From Croceicoccus sp. Ery15 (GTDB taxonomy: Bacteria; Pseudomonadota; Alphaproteobacteria; Sphingomonadales; Sphingomonadaceae), in the NCBI RefSeq assembly GCF_020985305.1, contig NZ_CP087588.1, positions 1,426,001 through 1,490,000 on the forward strand: DNA of 64,000 nucleotides, read 5' to 3'. This document shows positions 18,022 through 27,524 of this stretch, piece after piece. The first letter of the stretch is position 1, and every line of letters begins with the position of its first letter. Under the pieces are notes generated by a model. It did no database searches. It saw only the letters and a program-made list of their open reading frames with translations, and had not been told where the DNA came from. A program made the translations under genes and the position numbers.

Positions 18022-19667
18022 CCCGTCTTATTCACGGGGTTGGCTACGAAGGGTTGGCGGGAGTGGCATAAGCCTCTGATCTGAATTAGGAACTGGGTGT
18101 CTACACCGGCCCTGCTGCAGGGCAGAAAATGCCACAGGCCACACCCGCCATGAACGACGATATCGCAAGCCCCTTCCGATTCCCAGCGGTCGACCGCAAG
18201 AAAGTCACAGCCGCGTTCGACGGTGGTCGGCTCACTTCGGACGGCGGCGTTCTGTTGCTGTCGCAGGCCGAGCGCGCGATGGGTATCTGCCAGCGGCTTG
18301 CGACTTGCATTGCCGATCCGCGCGATCCTGCGCGGGTGATCCATCGCCTCGACGACATCCTGCGTGCCCGCGTGTTCGCGATCGCCTGCGGCTATGAGGA
18401 TGCCGACGATCTCGATGCCCTGCGCGACGATCCGGGCTTCCGCCTGGCCCTGGGCAAGCTGCCGGGATCGGGCGCGGGGCTGGCCAGCCAACCGACGATG
18501 AGCCGGTGGGAGAATGCACCGATCACGCGCGAGTTGGCGAAGATGCTGGCCGCGATGATCGACATCTACTGCGCCAGCTATCCGGCCCCGCCGGCGGCGG
18601 TGACGCTGGATATCGATGATACCTGCGATGTCGTCCATGGCTATCAGCAGTTGTCGTTCTGGAATGGTCATCATGGCGAGCGTTGCTTCCTGCCGATCCA
18701 TGTCTACGACACCGCCACTGGCCGGCCGGTGGCGATGCTGCTGCGCACCGGCAAGACACCGTCTGGTGTTGAAGCTGCCGGTCACATCCGGCGCCTCGTG
18801 CGCCACATCCGCCGGCAATGGCCCGAAACGCACATCACCATCCGCGGCGACGGGCACTATGGGCGGCCCGAGGTCATGGCCGTCTGCGAGGGTTGCGGCG
18901 TCGACTACGTGTTCGGCCTGCCGACCAACGCCGTGCTACGCGCCGATCCCGAAATCGTCGTTGCCGCCGATGCCTGTGCGGTCAAACGCGCTCAGCGCCA
19001 GTACCCGGTCCTGCGCACCTATGCCGAGACCCGCTACGGGGCCAAAAGCTGGAAGTGCCAGCGCCGCGTCGTCGCCCGGATCGAGGCCAGTACGATGGGC
19101 ATGGACATCCGCTATGTCGTCACTTCGCTGACCGAAGGCTCGGCCGAGCACATCTATGATACGCTCTACTGCGCGCGCGGTCAGGCCGAAAACCTGATCA
19201 AGCTGCACAAGACCCAGCTGGCCAGCGATCGCACCTCGTGCCGCTCTCCCAACGCCAATCAGATGCGCCTCATCCTGCACACCGCCGCATACTGGCTCCT
19301 GTGGCGCATTCAGCAGGAAATCCCCAAGGCAGCCTCGCTCGCGACCGCCGAGTTCGCAACGTTGCGCCTCAGGCTGCTCAAGGTCGCTGCCCGCGTCATT
19401 GAGAGCGCCACTCGCATCCGTGTCGCCTTCGCGTCAGCCTGTCCCGATGCCTCCGTTTTGAAAGCCATCGCCACCAATCTCAGGCCTGCACCTACTTAGG
19501 CGGTGCGGCTGTGCCGCCGAACTCCGAGCTCCATTCCATCAACCTCGAAAAGCCCATTGATCCTGACGCGGTGAAAAATGCCGTCGAAGACGCTCGCCCG
19601 GACTACGCCGCCAACGTCAGATCAAGGCCCATCCACTTCGCTGCTGCGGCCTCATGAATAAACCGGG
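18022..19667 (+). mobile_element. IS1380-family-like insertion sequence, copy 1 (1646 bp)
   Basis: The boundaries come from comparison with the identical inverted copy at 22631-24276. The ends are imperfect inverted repeats (CCCGTCTTATTCACG versus CCCGGTTTATTCATG), flanked by TTAA duplications at 18018-18021 and 19668-19671. One transposase gene is present. It landed between galE and the UDP-glucuronate decarboxylase-like gene; the right TTAA supplies the stop codon of the latter, so neither coding region was broken. An unassigned 170-base tail follows the transposase. Confidence 0.9.
18129..19499 (+). CDS. IS1380-family-like transposase, copy 1
   Basis: A 456-residue DDE-type transposase. 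Recognisable parts are the N-terminal FDGGRLTSDGGVLLL, the TLDIDDTCD segment (first Asp), IRGDGHYGRPEVM (second Asp) and the C-terminal RGQAENLIKLHKTQLASDR, probably holding the Glu. It is the same length and sequence as the copy at 22799-24169, so transposition was recent. It is intact and may be active. Confidence 0.92.
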   Translation: MPQATPAMNDDIASPFRFPAVDRKKVTAAFDGGRLTSDGGVLLLSQAERAMGICQRLATCIADPRDPARVIHRLDDILRARVFAIACGYEDADDLDALRDDPGFRLALGKLPGSGAGLASQPTMSRWENAPITRELAKMLAAMIDIYCASYPAPPAAVTLDIDDTCDVVHGYQQLSFWNGHHGERCFLPIHVYDTATGRPVAMLLRTGKTPSGVEAAGHIRRLVRHIRRQWPETHITIRGDGHYGRPEVMAVCEGCGVDYVFGLPTNAVLRADPEIVVAADACAVKRAQRQYPVLRTYAETRYGAKSWKCQRRVVARIEASTMGMDIRYVVTSLTEGSAEHIYDTLYCARGQAENLIKLHKTQLASDRTSCRSPNANQMRLILHTAAYWLLWRIQQEIPKAASLATAEFATLRLRLLKVAARVIESATRIRVAFASACPDASVLKAIATNLRPAPT

Positions 19668-20639
19668 TTAATGCGCCTTGCGAGCCGGCTGGGCCATTGC
19701 AGTCCGAAAATATTCGAACGTCCGCAGAAGTCCGCCATGCAGCGGAATTGCCGGTTCCCAGCCCAGTTCTCCTTTGGCCAGGCTGATATCCGGGCGCCGA
19801 CGCTGCGGATCGTCGGGCGCGGCAGGCAGGCAATTGATCGCGGTGTCCACGCCGCCGTACTCCAACACCAATTCGGCCAGTTCGCGGATCGTGAATTCGC
19901 CCGGATTGCCCAGATTGATCGGCCCGGTTCCGGCAGTATCGGAGCGCATGAAGGCGAGAAATCCGGCGATCAGATCATCGACATAACAGAATGATCGGGT
20001 CTGCTCTCCGTCACCATAAATCTCGAGCGGCTGTCCATTGAGGGCCTTCACGATAAAATTCGAGACAACGCGGCCGTCGTCCGGGTCCATGCGCGGACCA
20101 TAGGTATTGAAGATACGCACCACCCTGATCTCGACACCGAAGCAGCGGTGGTAATCGAAGCATAGCGCCTCGGCAGCCCGCTTGCCTTCGTCATAACACG
20201 CGCGCGGACCGACCGTGTTCACGCAGCCCCTATAGCCCTCGTGCTGGGGATGCATCTCGGGATCGCCATAGACCTCGCTGGTCGACGCCTGAAAGAAACG
20301 CGCTCGGCTGGTTCTCGCGACATCCAGCAGATTGCGGGTTCCCACAACGCTGGTCATCATCGTGTGGACAGGGTTCGCCTGGTAACGTGGCGGCGACGCC
20401 GGGCAGGCGAGGTTCCAGACCTCGTCGACTTCCATTTCGGGAAGCGGATCGCAAACGTCATGCTCAATGAAGGAAAACTTCGGATTGCCGACAAGATGCT
20501 GAATGTTCTGGAACCGTCCTGACAACAAATTGTCCAAGCAGAAAACTTCGAGCCCCTGCTCGATAAGGCGGTCGCACAGGTGGCTACCAAGAAAACCGGC
20601 ACCACCAGCAACCAAAGCACGATTCTTGACGACTCGCAT
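19668..20639 (-). CDS. NAD-dependent epimerase/dehydratase, UDP-glucuronate decarboxylase-like
   Basis: About 323 residues from the ATG at 20639 (an in-frame GTG lies at 20654). The Rossmann motif [37 protein letters not shown], a YDEGKR Tyr-x3-Lys and [21 protein letters not shown] are strongly reminiscent of UXS enzymes, which convert UDP-glucuronate to UDP-xylose. The stop TAA lies inside the TTAA target duplication of IS1380 copy 1. It was probably the gene upstream of galE in one operon, feeding nucleotide sugars to the glycan locus. Confidence 0.88.
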   Translation of the reverse strand: MRVVKNRALVAGGAGFLGSHLCDRLIEQGLEVFCLDNLLSGRFQNIQHLVGNPKFSFIEHDVCDPLPEMEVDEVWNLACPASPPRYQANPVHTMMTSVVGTRNLLDVARTSRARFFQASTSEVYGDPEMHPQHEGYRGCVNTVGPRACYDEGKRAAEALCFDYHRCFGVEIRVVRIFNTYGPRMDPDDGRVVSNFIVKALNGQPLEIYGDGEQTRSFCYVDDLIAGFLAFMRSDTAGTGPINLGNPGEFTIRELAELVLEYGGVDTAINCLPAAPDDPQRRRPDISLAKGELGWEPAIPLHGGLLRTFEYFRTAMAQPARKAH

Positions 20640-20728
20640 CACCCGCACCCCCACGATTTGAGTGTAGCCTGGGTTAAAAACCAGACTGCGGCGACCCGAC
20701 TGGAAACTTACGTCACGAATTTACATTA

Positions 20729-21780
20729 GAGCGGTTTTCGACCGATTTGAATCGATGAGGGATTCCCACCAGGTGTGATTTCTGATTCAGAATCCGTGCT
20801 GGTGAAGGAGGCCAGCATGGATGGGCCAACCTCTTTCGATGGATTTGCGTTCTCGGCTTCTGGCGGCAGTGGATGGCGGTATGAGTTGCCGCGCTGCTGC
20901 GGCCCGGTTTGGCGTTGCGCCTTCGACGGCGATCCGCTGGCGGGTGCAGCGGCGCGAGACGGGCGCCTTCGCGCCGAAGCCGCAGGGTGGCGACATGCGA
21001 TCTCGCCGGGTCGAAGAGCGTGCGGGGGACATCCTCGCCATCTGGGAAGAGCGCAAGGACATCTCGCTTGAGGAACTTCGCCTGGCGCTGACCGAAGTTG
21101 GCCTGACCGTCTCCGTGGCCGGGCTGCATCGCTTCTTCGCGCGCAGGGGGATAACGCGCAAAAAAAGACTGGCCATGCAATCGAGCAGGACCGGCCCGAC
21201 GTCCTGAAGCAGCGCCGGGAATGGTTCGAGAGCCAGATCGATCTGGAACCCGAACGCCTCGTGTTCATCGACGAGACGTGGACCGCCACCAACATGACCC
21301 GCAGCCATGGCCGCTGCCCGAAAGGCGAACGGCTGCGGATGGGTTTCCCGCACGGCCACCGCAAGACCACGACGCTCGTCGCCGGTCTACGCTTGACCGG
21401 CATGGTCGCGCCGATGGTGCTGGACGGTCCGATCAATGGCGACTGGTTCGAAGCCTATGTCACTCAGGTGCTCATTCCCGAACTGCGTCCCGGCGACATC
21501 GTCGTCATGGACAACCTGTCGAGCCACAAACGTGCGGCGGTGCGGGAAAAGATCGAGGCGGCAGGCGCGACACTGCGCTTCCTCCCGCCCTACAGCCCGG
21601 ACTTCAATCCGATCGAGAAGGCCTTCTCACGCCTCAAGGCCATGCTCCGCAAAATCGGCGAGCGAACCGTCAGTGGCCTCTGGGACCTGATCGGCAAACT
21701 CGTCGATATCTTCCAGCCCGGCGAATGCGCCAACTACTTCAGCTCGTGCGGTTATGACCCGGAATGATCGAAAACCGCTC
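20729..21780 (+). mobile_element. IS630-family insertion sequence (1052 bp)
   Basis: The ends are inverted repeats GAGCGGTTTTCGA, flanked by TA dinucleotides at 20727-20728 and 21781-21782, the target duplication of IS630/Tc1-type elements. It contains a two-frame transposase. It sits in the promoter side of the UDP-glucuronate decarboxylase-like gene, about 90 bases upstream of its start, and could alter its expression. Confidence 0.9.
20821..21767 (+). CDS. IS630-family transposase made by -1 frameshifting
   Basis: Two overlapping frames: 20821-21207 encodes a helix-turn-helix N-terminal part (SCRAAAARFGVAPSTAIRW), and the -1 frame continues to 21767 with the catalytic core. Asp residues lie in VFIDETW and VVMDNLSSH, and Glu in PDFNPIEKAFSRLK, the IS630 DDE signature. 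A run of seven A at 21160-21166 followed by G forms an A-AAA-AAG slippery site, where a -1 shift joins the frames exactly. This is the known expression mode of many IS630 elements, so the element may be functional. Confidence 0.88.
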
Positions 21781-21939
21781 TAATTTTCGAATTATGGTCC
21801 GATTGTTAGAAATGTATGTGCCGTATTTTCGATGGTCAATCGAACCGGATTGACCTGCGTGAGTGCAGATGGCGCACTACCTCGTCCTCGCTCGAATATT
21901 CCGTTATTTCTTAAAAACTTCTGTTAACCATTCTTGATT

Positions 21940-22146
21940 TTAGCCCTTTTGGACTAATTCCAAATCTTTAACCGCCCTGACAACAGCGCCCATCGCGTCC
22001 ACAGCGAAGCCTGAAACAGGACCGTTCGGGGGAGCGCGACGGACCGGTGTAACCAGACTTCTACGCACTGCCGTGTGGAAGGCCGACATCCGCCAGCGAT
22101 CGAGCGCTTGGCCAGCCGCGCCGAAAATCGAGCCGGCTTCGGCCAT
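21940..22146 (-). CDS. Small hypothetical protein
   Basis: A 68-residue open frame starting ATG 2 bases after the acyltransferase stop, reading MAEAGSIFGAAGQAL at its start and ending VKDLELVQKG. No family is recognised, and there is no signal peptide or transmembrane segment. Its position suggests translation coupled to the acyltransferase, but it may equally be a chance frame. It ends about 160 bases from the IS630 element, with nothing recognisable between. Confidence 0.3.
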   Translation of the reverse strand: MAEAGSIFGAAGQALDRWRMSAFHTAVRRSLVTPVRRAPPNGPVSGFAVDAMGAVVRAVKDLELVQKG

Positions 22147-22630
22147 TTCATCGCATGCCTGGATCAATCCCTGAACCGACCCTCTTCCGTTCTCGGAGTA
22201 TCCGCGACTTCCGCAGCGACAAGGCAGGTTTCTCGATCAGGTTCCACGACAGATAGGCAACGACCAGGGCAATGGGCAAGCAAACTGCAAAGAACGACCA
22301 GCCATTCCAGCCGTCGCCAATGAAGTGGCGCACGATCTGCTGCACAGGCCAGCCGAAGATGTAGAGACCGTATGAAAGATCCCCGTACCGCCCCCAGTTC
22401 CCGAAATTGGGCGCGCTGTCGTACCCCAACCAGAGGGTCGGATAGGCCGCGAGTAGCGCGAAAACATCTGCCTTTCGCTCGGGCATAAGCCCGACCGTGG
22501 AATGATCGACGAACTGCGAAGAGATGCTGAGTGCCGCCAATATGAGAGCGATCCGTCCGTCAGGCTTGTGGCGCTGGAACAGGAAATAGCAGAATGAACC
22601 CGCGAAAAACCCTGGCGCCGCCAAGCTTAA

Positions 22631-24276
22631 CCCGGTTTATTCATGAGGCCGCAGCAGCGAAGTGGATGGGCCTTGATCTGACGTTGGCGGCGTAGTCCGG
22701 GCGAGCGTCTTCGACGGCATTTTTCACCGCGTCAGGATCAATGGGCTTTTCGAGGTTGATGGAATGGAGCTCGGAGTTCGGCGGCACAGCCGCACCGCCT
22801 AAGTAGGTGCAGGCCTGAGATTGGTGGCGATGGCTTTCAAAACGGAGGCATCGGGACAGGCTGACGCGAAGGCGACACGGATGCGAGTGGCGCTCTCAAT
22901 GACGCGGGCAGCGACCTTGAGCAGCCTGAGGCGCAACGTTGCGAACTCGGCGGTCGCGAGCGAGGCTGCCTTGGGGATTTCCTGCTGAATGCGCCACAGG
23001 AGCCAGTATGCGGCGGTGTGCAGGATGAGGCGCATCTGATTGGCGTTGGGAGAGCGGCACGAGGTGCGATCGCTGGCCAGCTGGGTCTTGTGCAGCTTGA
23101 TCAGGTTTTCGGCCTGACCGCGCGCGCAGTAGAGCGTATCATAGATGTGCTCGGCCGAGCCTTCGGTCAGCGAAGTGACGACATAGCGGATGTCCATGCC
23201 CATCGTACTGGCCTCGATCCGGGCGACGACGCGGCGCTGGCACTTCCAGCTTTTGGCCCCGTAGCGGGTCTCGGCATAGGTGCGCAGGACCGGGTACTGG
23301 CGCTGAGCGCGTTTGACCGCACAGGCATCGGCGGCAACGACGATTTCGGGATCGGCGCGTAGCACGGCGTTGGTCGGCAGGCCGAACACGTAGTCGACGC
23401 CGCAACCCTCGCAGACGGCCATGACCTCGGGCCGCCCATAGTGCCCGTCGCCGCGGATGGTGATGTGCGTTTCGGGCCATTGCCGGCGGATGTGGCGCAC
23501 GAGGCGCCGGATGTGACCGGCAGCTTCAACACCAGACGGTGTCTTGCCGGTGCGCAGCAGCATCGCCACCGGCCGGCCAGTGGCGGTGTCGTAGACATGG
23601 ATCGGCAGGAAGCAACGCTCGCCATGATGACCATTCCAGAACGACAACTGCTGATAGCCATGGACGACATCGCAGGTATCATCGATATCCAGCGTCACCG
23701 CCGCCGGCGGGGCCGGATAGCTGGCGCAGTAGATGTCGATCATCGCGGCCAGCATCTTCGCCAACTCGCGCGTGATCGGTGCATTCTCCCACCGGCTCAT
23801 CGTCGGTTGGCTGGCCAGCCCCGCGCCCGATCCCGGCAGCTTGCCCAGGGCCAGGCGGAAGCCCGGATCGTCGCGCAGGGCATCGAGATCGTCGGCATCC
23901 TCATAGCCGCAGGCGATCGCGAACACGCGGGCACGCAGGATGTCGTCGAGGCGATGGATCACCCGCGCAGGATCGCGCGGATCGGCAATGCAAGTCGCAA
24001 GCCGCTGGCAGATACCCATCGCGCGCTCGGCCTGCGACAGCAACAGAACGCCGCCGTCCGAAGTGAGCCGACCACCGTCGAACGCGGCTGTGACTTTCTT
24101 GCGGTCGACCGCTGGGAATCGGAAGGGGCTTGCGATATCGTCGTTCATGGCGGGTGTGGCCTGTGGCATTTTCTGCCCTGCAGCAGGGCCGGTGTAGACA
24201 CCCAGTTCCTAATTCAGATCAGAGGCTTATGCCACTCCCGCCAACCCTTCGTAGCCAACCCCGTGAATAAGACGGG
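22631..24276 (-). mobile_element. IS1380-family-like insertion sequence, copy 2 (1646 bp)
   Basis: Same length, termini and transposase as the copy at 18022-19667 but inverted. It is flanked by TTAA at 22627-22630 and 24277-24280 and interrupts the acyltransferase gene. Both copies used TTAA, so the element appears to prefer this target. Because each flank pair reconstructs a sensible locus, the two copies have not recombined with each other. Confidence 0.92.
22799..24169 (-). CDS. IS1380-family-like transposase, copy 2
   Basis: A 456-residue protein identical in sequence to that of copy 1, with the same LDIDDTCD and RGDGHYG aspartate motifs. It reads in the same direction as the acyltransferase it interrupts. 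It is intact. Confidence 0.92.
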   Translation of the reverse strand: MPQATPAMNDDIASPFRFPAVDRKKVTAAFDGGRLTSDGGVLLLSQAERAMGICQRLATCIADPRDPARVIHRLDDILRARVFAIACGYEDADDLDALRDDPGFRLALGKLPGSGAGLASQPTMSRWENAPITRELAKMLAAMIDIYCASYPAPPAAVTLDIDDTCDVVHGYQQLSFWNGHHGERCFLPIHVYDTATGRPVAMLLRTGKTPSGVEAAGHIRRLVRHIRRQWPETHITIRGDGHYGRPEVMAVCEGCGVDYVFGLPTNAVLRADPEIVVAADACAVKRAQRQYPVLRTYAETRYGAKSWKCQRRVVARIEASTMGMDIRYVVTSLTEGSAEHIYDTLYCARGQAENLIKLHKTQLASDRTSCRSPNANQMRLILHTAAYWLLWRIQQEIPKAASLATAEFATLRLRLLKVAARVIESATRIRVAFASACPDASVLKAIATNLRPAPT

Positions 24277-25117
24277 TTAACGTCCACCAGTTCATATAAA
24301 AATAATCGAACACACTGAAATATAGGAGATAGTTTAATTGATTAAAAACAAAAAATATCAGCGATATGGCGATTACAACTTTGGCACGTAATATTCTAAG
24401 CAATCCTAGAATGGCCACGAATATATAAAGAAGAACCTCAGCCTGAATTGTCCACAATACGCCATTCATCACTCCATTCAGATCCGAATCGCTTTGATAG
24501 AACGCAACTCCGCTAATCCAGTATTCTTCGTAGTCAAAGTGAAGCGCATTATTCAGCGCCCACCATGTTTCACCCGATCTGAAATAATCCACCGGCGCTT
24601 GCACAGCCAAGAGCGGAACGACAACAAGTGTCACGATCAATATGCTGGCCAGATAGGCAGGGTAAATTCGAAGAAAGCGTTTCCAGAAATAGCTGGCACC
24701 GCTTGAACTGGACAGCCAGCTTCGGGTGACCAGAAATCCGCTCAAAATAAAAAATACCTCGACCCCATAACCCCCAAGCCCAAGAATAAAGCCCTGATAC
24801 TTGTCCGGGTCGTTGACCTCGGCGATCAGAAACCCATGGCTGAACAACACAGCCACCGCCCCGATAAGTCGAAGTGTATCGAAGTTACGATAATGGACCT
24901 TTGCTTTAACGGAAGAGATCTCAATATCGGACATATTGTTGAACGCTCCGAACGTGGCGACCCCAAAATTTTACCTCAGGCGTTTAGAGACAGCATTTAT
25001 TCTAAAAGCACTATAATCAAACTTCGCGGGAAGAGATTACTCCAGCTATCGAGAAGTGATCTTTCCGTGATCGCCGGCGTCCCGTTATCATCGGAAAACT
25101 CCCAGCAACTTACCGAC

Positions 25118-27250
25118 CTACCAGGCTTTCCGCAGGCTGATCCCGACGGCGTTCGCAGCATCCGTCCATCCAACCTCTCGACGCCGCAACACGGCAGAAG
25201 CGCGATCGTCCACATAATAGTCGCGCATGGTCCGCGAACCACGCAGCCCGATGTTCGTGAACAGGCGAAGGGTGATTTCGCCATCCATTTTGTACCGGAT
25301 GTGGGCCTGCAATGTCTGGCTATCCCGGCTTCGAACCAACTCCGCGACGCGATACTCCTTTGACGGAGCCGAGACGGAATATTCCAATCCCCAGCTGATA
25401 CCCGTTTCCGCAAAATCCTGCGTAAAACTGATCGTCGCGGCGACCGGACTCTGGCCGGAAATCCGCCGCTTTTCGCCCGTAATCGGATCGGTAATGCGCG
25501 ACCAGCTACCGATCGCCTCACCCTTCAAGATGGCATTGTCCAGGCCCACCATCCCCAAGGGTAGCGAGACATTGGCGGTCAGTTCGGTCAGTCTGGCCTT
25601 ACCGACATTGCCCTGAGCGTTGAATCCCCCCGGCAGCACAAGATTGTCGATTGCGTTGTCGATCCGCTCGTGCAGCAGGGTAAGCTCTACCGATCCCTCC
25701 TTGCCGAAGCGCCGCTCGGCAGATGCCTCGAATTGCCAGGACCGTTCCGGGACCAGGGATGCATCACCCGCATTGACCAGTTCGGTATCCAGCGCGGCAG
25801 ATGCAGCAAAGCCGGTCAGGCTCAGCTGTGCCACTTCCCTTTTTACCGACGCGCGGATCGTGGTGACCTTGTCTGGCGTATAGGTGGCCGTGAACTGCGG
25901 CTTGAAGAAGGTGAAGCTCTGCGCCTGATCCAGGTCATCGAAGTTCACTGAAATCCGGGATATGTCGAGGGCGCCGCCGGCCACGATCGTCAGCTTGCCA
26001 CCGCCCCGCCACGTCGCCTTTGCCAGAAACAGGCCGCGATCCTCGCTGATGTCGGCCCGTGCCAGCGGGATGGGAACTTCGAATCCGTTGGAGGTGAGCG
26101 AATAATCCTGCTCTGCCCGATTGAACGAGCCCTCTCCGCTTATGTCCAGGGTGACGGCGTCTCCGATCTTCTGGGTCAACAGCAGGCGCGCATTGGTTTG
26201 CTCTATCCGGAACCGGCTGGAGGATCGGGAGACATAGTACGCGTCTGCATAATCGTCGTCGGTGCGACTGATCGACAGGCTGTGCATCGCAGTAACCGTC
26301 AAGGTTGTAGCCGCACCCAGCGGGCTTTCGACTTCGATGCTGATATCGGTGAAATCGGTCTTGCTGTCGGTCAAATAGGCCCACACGAAATCCGATCCAT
26401 CGACGACGTCGACATCGCCCCGTATATCCGACCTGTCGTTGGAGCCGGAATAGCTGGTATTTGCGTTAAGCCGTGCCTGCCCGATATAGATTTCAGCGCC
26501 CCCGGACGCATTCGCACCCCGACTGACATAGCGTGTGCGCATGGCTTCGGTCTGCTGCAGCGCCCCGGACGGGAGGAAGGTCTGCTGCCCCGATCGCGAG
26601 TGCCGTCCATCGTAATCGAAATAGGACGCAGACAACTGGGCGGTATCCCCGTTGCGCCGCATGCCTGCATCGACGCTAAAGGTCGCGCCCAGACGGTGGT
26701 CGATATATTCGACCTCTTCCTCAGCCACGAGCCATGTTGAACCGGATGAACGGCGGATCACATTGGCCACCATCTGCCAGCCATAAAAATTGATGCCGGG
26801 TGCCGATCCGCGCAAGACCTCGATTCTCTCGACATCGGTGGCCGGAATTCGTTCGAGCACGGCCGAGATCGAACCGCCGCGCGAAAGCGGGTAGACGCTG
26901 TCGATCAGGACATTGGGTTCATTTCCGGTGATCCCGCGTATATTGGCGCCACCGTCGATGGTAAATCCCGGCAGGCGTTCAACCATATCGAGAGCCGTGA
27001 CCGGGTTCTGGCCTGCGAAGAATTCGGCCGGATAAACGGTAAGGGCTGCATCATCGGACGCCTGAACCTGATCGTCAGTCCCGGGACCATCCTGCTCCAT
27101 ATCCTGGGCTGCAGCGGTACGAGGCCACATCTGTGCGATCATCGCAAGCGCCAGGCAAGCATGCCACGCGCCGAAGTACCGACGATGATCCAGAGCAGCT
27201 TCTCCATGCAGCGCCGAGCCCGCTTTGATGACAGATTGTCGCACCCCCAC
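25118..27250 (-). CDS. TonB-dependent outer-membrane receptor
   Basis: A 710-residue protein with a late signal peptide (hydrophobic about 30-40, cleavage after AAAQ near 49). The plug domain shows VTALDMVERLPGFTIDGG, ANIRGITGNEPNVLIDS and VERIEVLRGSAPGINFYG. A large beta-barrel follows, ending VGISLRKAW with a terminal aromatic residue. It differs from siderophore receptors in the plug. Such proteins occur beside glycan loci, so saccharide export or uptake is possible. The GTG starts at 27250 and 27244 are both plausible. It is co-directional with the acyltransferase but separated by about 180 bases with no recognised feature. Confidence 0.82.
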   Translation of the reverse strand: MGVRQSVIKAGSALHGEAALDHRRYFGAWHACLALAMIAQMWPRTAAAQDMEQDGPGTDDQVQASDDAALTVYPAEFFAGQNPVTALDMVERLPGFTIDGGANIRGITGNEPNVLIDSVYPLSRGGSISAVLERIPATDVERIEVLRGSAPGINFYGWQMVANVIRRSSGSTWLVAEEEVEYIDHRLGATFSVDAGMRRNGDTAQLSASYFDYDGRHSRSGQQTFLPSGALQQTEAMRTRYVSRGANASGGAEIYIGQARLNANTSYSGSNDRSDIRGDVDVVDGSDFVWAYLTDSKTDFTDISIEVESPLGAATTLTVTAMHSLSISRTDDDYADAYYVSRSSSRFRIEQTNARLLLTQKIGDAVTLDISGEGSFNRAEQDYSLTSNGFEVPIPLARADISEDRGLFLAKATWRGGGKLTIVAGGALDISRISVNFDDLDQAQSFTFFKPQFTATYTPDKVTTIRASVKREVAQLSLTGFAASAALDTELVNAGDASLVPERSWQFEASAERRFGKEGSVELTLLHERIDNAIDNLVLPGGFNAQGNVGKARLTELTANVSLPLGMVGLDNAILKGEAIGSWSRITDPITGEKRRISGQSPVAATISFTQDFAETGISWGLEYSVSAPSKEYRVAELVRSRDSQTLQAHIRYKMDGEITLRLFTNIGLRGSRTMRDYYVDDRASAVLRRREVGWTDAANAVGISLRKAW

Positions 27251-27524
27251 TCCCTCAAAAATCAGGCGGCGGGCTTTCCGATCCCCTCTCCCGCAAAGCG
27301 GTAATCAATCTGCGACAAATCGACCGCCCCGATGCTCAGCGCGGTCCTTCGACAATACGGCTGTACGGCCAAAAACTGCGCTGTCTGGATCGGTTTGTAG
27401 CACGGAATTGGGCGCCCCATTGACGGAAACGCACCAATAACCCCTAGGGGGAAGATCGACCGTTGGCCCCATACCTCCAATTAGCGGTAGACTTGGCGGC
27501 GACGAAGGCAGCTATTTTCGGGTG

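Larger units (their letters stand above)
22148..24934 (-). pseudogene. Acyltransferase family 3 (OafA-like), split by IS1380 copy 2
   Basis: The N-terminal part runs 24934-24281 and the C-terminal part 22626-22148. Removing the IS and one TTAA rejoins them in frame (WWT-LSLAAPGFF) to give 378 residues. The N-terminal part has FDTLRLIGAVAVLFSHGF, with the His of acyltransferase 3 enzymes, and YGVEVFFILSGFLVTRSW; multiple transmembrane helices follow. The C-terminal part has SYGLYIFGWPVQQ and SWNLIEKPALSLRK, both typical. Such enzymes O-acylate surface sugars in the inner membrane, fitting the glycan locus. It is inactive as it stands, but perfect excision would restore it. Confidence 0.92.

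Noticed and set aside
18022..24276. Composite transposon made of the two IS1380-type copies
   Set aside because: Each copy has its own TTAA duplication and each target locus can be rebuilt separately, so the copies inserted independently.
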